DNA of 64,000 nt, taken from contig NC_064038.1 of NCBI RefSeq assembly GCF_932526225.1, positions 4,944,741 through 5,008,740 of the forward strand, written 5' to 3'. Made by a program: the position numbers and the translations under genes. This stretch comes from Nematostella vectensis (taxonomy: Eukaryota > Cnidaria > Anthozoa > Actiniaria > Edwardsiidae). Numbering within the stretch: position 1 is the first letter of the stretch; each line of letters begins with the position of its first letter. The notes below the pieces were generated by a model. The model searched no databases, was not told the origin of the DNA, and worked only from the letters and a program-made list of their open reading frames with translations. Positions 36,101-48,100 of this stretch are shown here, piece by piece.

Positions 36101-39100
36101 ATGTTGATGTGTTTATTTCATGGTTGTGTCGATTTCGTTTTCACACGTTTTTTTTTTTTTACTTTTTATTTGTTATCACCCTTTTAGTCTCTTTTAAAGA
36201 AACCGGACCCTTTTCGGTACTTCGTCCTTTCCCCACTCTTTCTTTACCATTCTTTTCAATTTTAGGGGAGGCGGTATCTTGGCCCAAATGGAACTGAAAT
36301 GGCTGCAATTAAAATACAGGTAATTTTATTTTCTATGAAAGATTTGGGCCTGGATCATTCAAAATCTAAATTATCTATAATCTAATTACATTTATAAGTA
36401 CCTTGTTATTACCTGTCGAGGCTCAAATAGCAGCAAAATATTGTTTTGCGTTCTAATAAAATGCAGAATCAAGTTTTGTTCATAATAACAACCTTACATA
36501 ATATTTCCATTGATCAGTTAACGTTGAAGAGCATCCTTAAAGAAGGCCAATCATGCCGCCATTTTATGCTCCCGCAATGGCGAGTCGCACAAAGAACCCA
36601 TTTCCATCGCCTAATTCAAGCAAGTAACCAAGATATGGGTGATTGGCATTCTTTAAGAGCATTTACAGCCGTAAAATGCTCCAAAAATAAAAAAGGCAAA
36701 TCCTCAACTTAAAATCTGACTTACTTATAAAAAGAAAAAAAAGGATTGATCATCCTTTGCTCTGTCTTGGTGAACGCCTCTGTGAAACAGAGTAGTTGCT
36801 CTGACGTTTCGAGCGTTAGCCCTTTGACCTTTTCTACCCCACACCTTCGAACTTGTCTACCCCACACCTACGCAGACCATCTAGTTTTTCTACAGCTTGT
36901 CTGTAGTCCTTCTAGTTATACCATTTACTCTGTCTTGTTAGTCCACCTGGAGACGGCACAAGGATCGTACGGCGTACCTCATCTACAGGAAGCAGAAGTG
37001 GGCGGCAGGTAGGGTTTGCGAAAAGTTTTGTTTGGTTCGAGCTGCAGGATAAAGAACCTGCAAGAAAATGCCTCTAATGCCAGCGGCGTAGCCAGGATTT
37101 TTTAACAGAGGGGGCAAAAGGGTCTTTCAAGGCATTTTTTCCTGTTTTTTAGATAATGTCTCATACATTTACTGTAGTTTTGGCTGCTAAAAGGGGGGGG
37201 GGGGGGGTAGGGGGCCCCTAGGCCACTCCCCGGCTACGCCCCTGAATACTTCCTTATTGTGGAACTTGGCTCTCAAGGCACCTGTTATATATGTTCTACA
37301 TATGTTTTTAACTTGTTTAATAAAGACGCCTCATTTATGAAGATAATTCTTGATGTCTTCAATAACGATGCTCCATTGTATATCCAATTTACTTTTTGTG
37401 TAGGTGTGGTCAACATACCTAAGATATTACACAATTCTTTTTCCGTCTAGGTGTGGTCGACCTACCATACTACACATTTTTTCCACGTCTAGGTGTGGTC
37501 AACATATCTAAGATTACACATTTTTTTTGTATAGGGGTGATAGCAATATCGTGGATCATGAACTGCAAGTTGTCAATGATCAGGAAACAACTCAAACAGA
37601 CTCGACTCAACCAACTGGACCGATTCAGGATACGAACTAAGGTTCGGATAACCATTTCTTTTATCCTCTTGTTGGGATTTTAACAGTTTGAAATGTGTTG
37701 GTCATCAGAGGTTTAATTATTTTTTTGTGTGTGTGTTTATGGGCCAGTTGCAATTTAGATTGCTTGTAATTACTTTTTGGCGCACATTCGCAAAACAGCA
37801 TTTACAGTACGGCGCGCGCTACCGTGGCCACCTTGACAGTTCTGTGAAGTAAGCCAATAAGGATGTGAAAAACGTACTATCTGATACTACGCACGCTACC
37901 GTGGCCACCTTGACAGTTTTGTGAAGTAAGCCAATAAGGATACGAGAAACGTGCTACCTTATACAAAGCACGGTACCGTGGCCACCTTGACAGCTTTGCC
38001 AAGTAAGCCAATAAGGATGTGAGAAACGTGCTATATGATACAACGCGCGCTACCGTGGCCACCTTGACGGTTTTGTGAAGCAAGCCAGTAAGGGTGCGAG
38101 AAGAGAAACGTGATTTCTAATTGGCATCAACGTCACTAACCAACCAGCATGTTTAAGAAAGGAGTGCTTGAGTGCACTTCATAGCACAATAGAAACCTCC
38201 CAGATATGCTTATCGCCCATGCTAATCGCCCATCTTTATTAAAACGTGTCTTTGTGGCCACGATAGCGCGCGTCACTCTGTAAAACATCAAGTACGTGTT
38301 GGACACACGTGCGAGAATCCGCAAACGCTGTAGTTATGTAATGCTACCATAACATCATATTTACAGTATGATAATTTGTCTTCTTTTAGAGATTGAAACA
38401 AGAATGGCCCCGCATTCAGCAGTCTCGAAGAGTCATTATTCACTTACCGTCAATGGGTGAGCGCGATTGCTAGCTTTCCTCTGCCTCTCAACAATTTACA
38501 AGTAGCGCTCAACCATTGAATTGCTCTGTTTATAAGGTTTCCAGGTCATGGCATTTTTTTTTTGTTAGATATGCCTCAGGGTTTTTGGAGGTCGGGGTGT
38601 CTTTTCGAAAACAATTTATCACGTTTTTCATTGATTTGGAAAAGAATAAGATGCAGACAGACAGTCAGTAAAAAAACGTTTACTAACTAATCACAAGCAA
38701 AGATTTTAACACAGAAACTTGCTGAGACATGTTCCCATTCAACTGTTTGAATAAATTGCGCGAGATTGATGGGAATATACATCTGATCATACATATTTCC
38801 GCTGTTTACGGTTTTACAGGTTGACTGTAAGAAGATATACAAAATATTGAGCTAGACACATAATAGCTAGTGATGTCACCATGTGGTCGCCCTGGATTTA
38901 TGATACAATACTAACAATACCATATGACTACAATCTCTTTTTGCCACAGGGTACCCACAGCATATCCGTGATGACCTTAGTAATATCAGCCTACTTCAGA
39001 ACTTGCAAATGGCGAGACTGTGCGACATCGCCGGTAAGTAATTCTTATTAGGGCCTAGGGCCTCTCCGTAAGTCTGTCGGGAAGAAAGGAAACCATAATT

Positions 39101-42100
39101 TTCCATTTTTTCCATCGTTTTATGTCCCGCTTTGTTATAAATTCCCGTGAGGCCCGCGTTTTTATTCAATAACAGGTATTTTTTCAAAATTAATCGCCAA
39201 AAGGAGGGCCCTTAGTGTCTCTTTACAGCTCTATTCTATTAGGCCTCATCGGCGTAACCAATTGCTCGCAGAGGGTAAGTTGAATGCCCACTTTGCGCAC
39301 CCTGCCCACCCTCCTTAGGTATTCGCCTAAAGGAGCTGAGCATTGAGCCTACCCTAACCCACCGGTGTTTTTTAGACCCAAAGGTTGAGGTGATCTATAT
39401 CTGCCCGGTGGAAGTTAACGAGGAGGTGTACCAATACTACGCCAAGCTTTTGGCCATGAAGGCCCGCCCGCTAAGCTCGACCAAGAAGCCAGGCGAAGAA
39501 GACGACAATATAGAGAACCGATATAAGATCATCGTGCCAGACGCCGTAAATAGCTTTCCGGTCAGTGTGCTGCTACTACGATGCACTAAACACAAATTCT
39601 TGCGCACGAGCGATTTTCTGGGTGCTGTTATAATTACGTTATACGCGTTATATACTGTTAAACGCGTGTCAACTCAAAAATGCAATATTTGTTTTTCATG
39701 CTGGAAAAATGCTTTTCGTGCGTTCGACCACCAAGTGCTATTTCCACTAAGTGGATAACTCCGGGAACTGCAATATTTTTGTAAGGCGAGAAAAATGGCT
39801 CACGCGCGTCCGACCACGAAGTGCTATCCACTAAGTAGGCAACTTAACAGTGTATTTAGTTGTTAGGTGCGCGGGCAAATTCACATGCGCTACCCGTCGT
39901 CTAGGTGGATGGTGGATGGTGGATGGTGGATGGAAAGGTCTCAATCACTGACTAGCACAAGCACAGATTCATTAGTCTGCCACATGTTCCTCTGGCCGTA
40001 ACTCATTAAAGACAGCTATTGGCCACGAAAACGAATACAATCCGTGCTACGTTATATGTGCGTGTTCTCCACCACTTACTCTTACTTTTTCTCGCAGACA
40101 CACAACATGAGCCTGTCGTCAATTCTTATGTACAGCCCAAGAACCATCAAAAGGTCAGTAACAGGTCAATTCTTATGTACAGCCCAAGAACCATCAAAAG
40201 GTCAGTAACAAGTCAATTCTTATGTACAGCCCAAGAACCATCAAAGGGTCAGTAACAGGTCAATTCTTATGTACAGCCCAAGAACCATTAAAAAGTCAGT
40301 AACAGGTCAATTCTTATGTACAGCCCAAGAACCATCAAAAGGTCAGTAACAGGTCTTTGGCCTTTTTTTTAATCCTCGAGGATGGCAGGGAAGTAACAGA
40401 TGATTCAACAGATGATTTAACAGCGAGTTTAATAGTTTAGTGGTTGATGAGCAGGTCTTTGGCTTAAAAATAACAAAAAATATAAGGAAATGCACGGAAG
40501 AACATTAAATCCGCCCCCCTCTCCCCCTTCTTGAAATTCTTGCTTGCCCCCCCCCCCCTTTTTGGAGCTCCTGGATCCGCCCCTGATGAGTAAGAAGGGA
40601 ATCCAGCTTTTTATACAATGTGTCTCGACGGTAAAAGAATCCTAATGTCTCTTTCAGGATAAGAAATCTGATCAAAGGTCGGGACGCGTACATCGTGTCA
40701 GGAGTCGTGAACAAAGACGACGTCTACGTGGCAGACTTACTAGGTATGTCAGGATGATGATGGTGATGGTGATGATGATGGTGATGGTGGTGATGGTGAT
40801 GATGGTGATGGTGGTGGTGATGGTGATGGTGATGGTGATGGTGATGGTGATGGTGATGGTGATGGTGATGGTGATGGTGATGGTGATGGTGATGGTGATG
40901 GTGATGGTGATGGTGATGGTGATGGTGATGGTGGTGGTGGTGGTGATGGTGATGGTGATGGTGATGGTGATGGTGATGGTGATGGTGGTGGTGATGGTGA
41001 TGGTGATGGTGATGGTGATGATGAAATTGGTGTGAGTATTGATTTTGTTGATAATAACGATCGCATCTATAATTGATGGTGATGACGATGATGACGATGA
41101 TGAATAGAGTTGTAAGGGTGACGGTGATAATGATGATGATGATAATAACAATGGTGACGCTCAAACGGATTATGGTATTAATAATGATGGCTGTTCTTTC
41201 CGAGATAGCTAAAACCGTTTAGCAATGAATATTGAGACTCTCCCCTTCCACAGACATCCCCATCTTAAGTGCGGAGCCCGAAGTGTCCCAGCTATACTCC
41301 ACTAAGTCTGGCTCCAAGCGCATCTTCCGAAGCGGGCAGGTCTCCATTCCTCCAGGTCAGTTTGACATCTACAGCCTGCCACAGCTACACGAGAGTCTCT
41401 CGCAGCTCGTCACAGAGAACCTGCACGTGGAGAGATGGATCTTCAAGATGGACAGTGAGTTCAACGGCCGTGGCACAGGTATGGCTAAAGCCGGATTCAA
41501 ACGCACTGATTTGTCGGGCCGATGACATGAAGGAAAAACACGACATGACGCTTTAAATGAGCCCATCTAATAAGGCAGAAAACTTCTCTAAGTACTTAGT
41601 GAGTAATAGCAAACAAAATATCAAGTGCGACTTTTTTTAAATTGTTGCGACTTTTTGCAAAGTTTCATTGAAGTTTGAGCTTTTCGTCCATGAGCCCATA
41701 CATAGCGCACTTTATTTGTGTTTTGAAAAGCATTCCGGAATACAAGAACCGATGGCAATTGTAAGAAATTGTCTCGAATTGTAAAGCACACACGCCAATT
41801 CGATCGGCCCGGACAAGACGGAAAAAACCTGGAAAATGCGCCATTCATTGTCGATCAAGCATTATCAAGGTTAATTTGCAAAATACTTCAAAATAGCACA
41901 CTTCAAAACATTAATATTTCTACCTCGCTATTTCCGCTATTTAATTTTTTTGTAATCTATTGTAGTTGCTCTATTGTTCAATGTTCAAAACAACAATGAT
42001 GCGTGAAAACTATTTGCTTTTATTAATATTAAGTAGTTCAATGTTCAAAACAACAATGATGCGTGAAAACTATTTGCTTTTATTAATATTAGGAGTAGTC

Positions 42101-45100
42101 CTGATTGCCATTTTGACGTGACCGCTATTTAATTTTTTTGTAATCTATTGTAGTTGCTCTATTGTTCAATGTTCAAAACAACAATGATGCGTGAAAACTA
42201 TTTGCTTTTATTAATATTAAGTAGTTCAATGTTCAAAACAACAATGATGCGTGAAAACTATTTGCTTTTATTAATATTAGGAGTAGTCCTGATTGCCATT
42301 TTGACGTGACCGTGGAGCTAGACATTGTTAAAACACTTCCTTCGCACAAAAAGATCAAATGGCTTCACCCATCTTGACACTGTGTTCATTATTCAGAAAA
42401 GACTTGAAGGAGAAACAAAATTACTTCCTATTCTTCAGGCCTTCGAGCTATTTGAAGTCCGGATATCGCTTTATTAACAAAACCAAATACCGTGTATTTG
42501 ACGTACCGACCAGCGCCCTGGATTACTACAACTACCAGTTGACGACCCAAAACCTTGCAGCATTCGGCAACGACTTCGTGGCATTGGTGGAAAAAGAACC
42601 GGAAGAGCTCTTTAAAATGCATTGGCGCAGGTGGCTGCCGGATTTTCCCGCTGCTAGAGTAAAATCAGTCGAAGAGGGCCTTAAGGATGGGTTTCCTGTG
42701 GTGACATGGATGCCAGTGGAGTGTGTCCCGGATAATAAACACGTGCATGATCCCGTCATGCACTACCGTATTCACTTGAAGAGCGTGATTCCTGAGATCG
42801 GTGTACCGTGCCCAAAGTATATGAGCAAAGAGAGCGCAAGCTTTCCATGCTTTGTAAAGCCCGACCAGTCTAGTACGGGACTATACCATCAAAAGGCGTA
42901 CAACCAGGAGGAACTATACTATGCCATTAATAGAATAGAAGAGTTGTGGGATGGCGGATACGTAATCCAGGAATTTCTAAGTCAAGCTACTAAAGTCCGA
43001 GGGTACACTTTGTACTTATCGAAATCGGGAGAAGTCCACTGGATCGGGATTCTCACAGGAAGGTTTACCGGGTTTTCTTGGTCAGGAGGAATTGTAGACT
43101 GGAAGGAGCAAGAACCGCTGCAATCCGCTATCCGTGAGGAGTTTACCATTCCAATTTGTAAGTTCTTATTAAAGGAAGGGTACTTCGGAGTTTTGAACTT
43201 TGAGCTGATGTTTACTCCATGTGGCGCGTATTTGGTAGACTTGAACGTGCGCGTAGGAGATAGCACGACGTATCTGCTGATAGCTCCTTACATGGCGGAA
43301 AAGGGTTACACGAAGTCTAGTATGGAGGCGTTGAAGCATTTCAAGTGCTCGAGACAAGAGCTTGTGGAAAACGCGGATCGGATCAATAAAAGGTGCGAAG
43401 GAATGGTGTTAGTGATGTCGGCTATTGATGTTGATGGCGGAGGATGCAGTGCTGATGTCGCAGTCTACGGTAGATCGCATGATGACGTCACAAGCATGTG
43501 GAGGGAAATGGACAGAGATTGAGCTTGTGTTCAATAACCTGACCAACCTTTTAGTTCTCGACATTATATCAATGACTTATGTTACTAGCTTACCGATCCG
43601 GTATAAGTGCTGTCGTTGTAACTGTTAGTCATGAGTAGGCCCGATTTCTAGCTGAGCTTTTACGGTCTCTTTAGTTTTATTTTATTTTTTACTCGTGGAA
43701 CACGAGTTTTGTAAATAACCACGTAAATTTCACTGAAGTGGCGGCGGTGGTGTGGACACTTCGATTGCAAAGAATGATGGTCAATATATTGGACAATCGG
43801 AAAATGTTTACTTTGAAACCGCACAGAGAGCGAATCAAAACAGCTGTCTTATTGTATCTCTAGTCGCCATTTTTAATTAATTGTGGCAATCTTGTGAGTT
43901 TTCTACTTCAAGAAATTATTTTCTTTTGGGCGTCGAATCCTATCAAAAATCATGGTTATCTATGCTGCTAATAAAAGAGAACACACCAAGTCCACATTCG
44001 TGAGTGTAAAAGCGAATGTGAAGTGCCTTACGCTCGCTGGTGCAGATTTGAGACTTAATTGAAATAAAAGATATGTTTGATTTGTACTTCAAGCCTTTCT
44101 TGGCAGCGAGAAATGCATATTTGTCTTAGAATTCGTACATTTACGGCGCGATTTCAAATCTCCCGCCTCCCTTCGACGCCATTTTTGGTAGTTTACCTTC
44201 CCGACCCTCCTAGGGAAGGATTTGGTGAGCTTGGGCCCGCAATGACCACAGTCATTGCTTAGCAGTCTATCCTAAGGGATTATGCGTGCAATGGGGTACA
44301 AACAGAGCTAAATTTTGCCATTCTTAGCGTGTTTAGAAAACATGTTTCGTGGAGCGATTTTGCCTCATATCTTCGCATTTTTCTTGGCCTGTAGCATTCG
44401 TATTTCAACTAGACATTCGGGGAAATATGAAGAGCATTGTATAGAAATAAGCACCTAAAATGGGGAGAAGAGGAAAGGAAGACAGGAAGAAAAGACATTG
44501 CAGAAAATATTATGTGTAAGTTGTAAGTTCTGTACTGAAATAGCACACAACAAAGCAGGACATTAGAACTAAACATAAGCAGCAAACATCAGGTTTAAAG
44601 TCAAGATACATCATATATATTTTATTATTTTATAAGTCACTTTACAGCTGTAGTCAGGCCCGTGCCCAGGATTTTTCCTGGGAGGGTGCGAAATCCGAAA
44701 AAGGGGACCTAATGTTTCCGGGGGGGGGGGGGAGGGAGTTCTAATGCTCTGGTATTACATTATCTAGGGTGGTCATTACCTTTGGTCCTTTCTCTGGTGC
44801 CATCCTGCTGTTAGTACCAGACGTCTTGATCCAGAGCGTAAAGAAAGGCTAAGGGAATTTACCCTCACCCTGTCTGTCATTTATAAGTATACTGAACAGA
44901 GTACTAGGTACACCTGTTTGAATAGGGAGTATAGTGCAGTCAACTTGATTTTTAGGAGAGCACTTAGTCATTAGACCATTGTGCCCTCGTGCTAATTTAT
45001 CAGATGCAGGGTTAAAAGTAGGATTTAGTACAATCTCAATAAAATGCAATACTTACTATTTTTCTGTACAAAACAGTGGAGTGGGGAGTGGTATACAATA

Positions 45101-48100
45101 AAAGAAAGCATTTGTTTCAATATGTGTTTTTATAGTGCTTAACTGGCTCACAGAAACAGCAGAAAACCCTTTGTACAATGTCTCAGCTTGTATACTTTTA
45201 GTTTTATAAAGGGGCTGCCCAAACATATGTTTTATACTTTATAAGTTAAATTATACAAAATAGAGACATGACTTTTACTGTTTTGATTCAATGGATATCC
45301 CCCCCCCCCCCCCCCGTTACTGTAAGAATGAGAAGTCTTGAACTGAATGGATAAAAGAGAAAGCACTTTGGTTTATTCAAAAGCATAATCTATCAATTGC
45401 AGTTTATAAAATACGACTTCAGTAACACATAAATCAATTTGATAGCAACAAAACATGTTTCACTTATAAAATGTAAATGTAATACTGTATATGTCTAATG
45501 TATCTGCTTTTTCTTGAAGAGTATATCTTGTTGATTATTCAGATGTCACCATGACTTGCTTCTTAGGTATAGCTAGGATGAAATCATATAATTAATAAGA
45601 AAATATATAATAGATTCAACATGCAAGTTTGGTCCCCAATTCATTTAGACAGAGATTTATTAGAATACAAATAATGGACTGCTTTCTCTGATGATTTATG
45701 TGTATTGATAGAAAGATCCCAACATTAAAAAAACATATCATTTACTACATATTTATTTATACTTAAATTCCAACTTATAGTAGCTTGTAAATATATTTAA
45801 AACTTCACACACCACAAAACAATCTTTTCCGAGCTCTCAGCGATGTAAAAATAAAAACAAACAAGATTTGATCTTCAAACAACATATTTTTTATAGAAGG
45901 CCTGCGTTACTTCTATCGGCAGTTTTGTTGTGGACAAAGTCAAGATGCATTTTCTAGCAAAACAGAGTTTCCCCGCCACTTTAAGTACCTATAAGCTTAT
46001 GATGACTAATTTAAATCCTGTTTTCTGAGTTTAAAACCTATGAAAAGTAAATTTTATTCATAAAAAAAACTCACTTTTTTCGAGGTTTGAAATCGTTTTC
46101 CGATCATGCGTTTGTTCCTTTTTTGCGGAAGTCACGTTGGTTTCGTAGCTTTATATCTACTGAGTTTCCTTTTTTACACATTCTATCGGACTAGAAGGTA
46201 GAGTTGGCATTTTTATACCTAAGGAAGCGCTTTGAAACCTCTCCCCTCTGTATTTTGTAATTGACTCGGGCCGCCATCTTGATTTGATCCTCACTCAACG
46301 GCGGTTGATTGGCAAATGAGCCGATGCTTTCAATTGAAGCACCCATGTATACCGCGCCTTCGTGCACCGGAAATTCGAACAAACAGCGCGTGCGCCACTT
46401 TGCGCAGAAGGAGTGCGCAGTGCAATTCAAGGGAATTACCTTGAATAATTAGAAACAACACTAAACATCCCTCCATTCATTTACAGCCTATTGTGACGTC
46501 ACGCCTCACCTGAAGTGCTATTCGTGGGCTCTGAAGGAATGTCAGCGGTATGGTGAAAAGTGGGCCAAGAAATGGGCACACGAGCCCACGCTTATCAAGG
46601 TGTCAGCGGAGATCCCAGATATTCTATCCCGCCATGCGCACCCTGTAAATAGCGAATTGTATCCCACATGGGAAGGATTCCTGCACGACTTCTTGAAGAG
46701 AGGTAAGGCCGAACTAAATGGTCTGAAAAAGCTTCTAAGTTGATACACATACTCTAAATTGTCTCTAAAAGCTATTAAGTTGATACACATTAACTCATCC
46801 AAACCGCTGATAATTGCTGCTTGCTCTGATATGGCAAACAATCCTGTTTGACCCAAGGTAGAAGTATAAGAAAACGAAGACAGTCTGAAAAAAAAATAGA
46901 CATTTGGCCTATTGGGGTTTTGGTAGTTGGGGCTCAAGATCCCGCCCTCCCCCTAACTCCCATGCTATCTTTGCTCGATTTAAAAAAAAGAAACGTAATA
47001 ACAAGCCTTGTTTGCCATCTATGAGGGGATGGTAACATACATAGCAAGCATTCTTGTGGAATGTCAAGAGAGGAGGGAGAAGTCCCCAGTCTATGCGCGG
47101 TCGCTGGTGCTTGACCCCTAATACTAACATACTGTTGTCATTATTAGAGGATGTAGTGGAGGCGTGCCCTCTGTCTTTCTCCTACCTTGACCCCCTATAC
47201 TAAAGACATCTTGTCATTGGCTTAGGGTGTAGTGGAGGCGTGCCCTCTGTCTTTCTTCTACCTTGATCCCCTATACTAAAGACATCTTGTCATTGGCTTG
47301 GGGGTGTAGTGGAGGCGTGTCCTGTATCTTTCTCCTACCTTGATCCCCTATACTAAAGACATCTTGTCATTGGCTTGGGGTGTAGTGGAGGCGTGCCCGC
47401 TGTCTTTCTTCTACCTTGATCCCCTATACTAAAGACATCTTGTCATTGGCTTGGGATGTAGTGGAGGCGTGCCCTCTGTCATTCGGTGGAGTATTGCCCT
47501 TTGTCTTTCCCCTACCCTGATCCCCTATACTGACATCCTCTTGTCTTTGCTAGGGGGTGTGGTGGAGGCGTGCCCTCTGTCTTTCTCCAACCTTGATCCC
47601 CTATACTAAACACATCTTGTCATTGGCTTAGGGTGTTGTGGAGGCCTGCTCTCTTTCTTTCTTCCACCTTGAACCTCTATACTCAAATCATCTTGCCATT
47701 GGCTTGGGGGTGTAGTGGAGGTTGAGGTGTGGTGGAGGCGTGCCCTCTGTCTTTCCCCTACCCTGATCCCCTATACTGACATCCTCTTCTCATTGCTAGG
47801 GGGTGTGGTGGAGGCGTGCCCTCTGTCTTTCCCCTACCCTGATCCCCTATACTGACATCCTCTTCTCATTGCTAGGGGGTGTGGTGGAGGCGTGCCCTCT
47901 GTCTTTCCCCTATCCTGATCCCCTATACTGACATCCTCTTCTCATTGCTAGGGGGTGTGGTGGAGGCGTGCCCTCTGTCTTTCCCCTACCCTGATCCCCT
48001 ATACTGACATCCTCTTCTCATTGCTAGGGGGTGTGGTGGAGGCGTGCCCTCTGTCTTTCCCCTACCCTGATCCCCTATACTGACATCCTCTTCTCATTGC

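Larger units (their letters stand above)
36266..37641 (+). other. IQCH: IQ motif segment of IQCH (exons 18-20)
   Basis: Exon 18 ends AAIKIQ and exon 19 begins [13 protein letters not shown]. Together they form an IQ calmodulin-binding motif (I-Q-x-x-W-R-R-x-x-x-R, with W replacing the more usual R or S spacing residues), followed by a basic helix with [12 protein letters not shown] and [16 protein letters not shown]. The motif is split exactly at a phase-0 intron. Calmodulin binding is known for IQ motifs generally and is inferred here. Intron 19 contains the MITE at 37081. Confidence 0.8.

Noticed and set aside
40672-41164. Poly-His, Thr-Ile and Ser-Pro frames
   Set aside because: Artefacts of the (GATGGT)n microsatellite in three frames.
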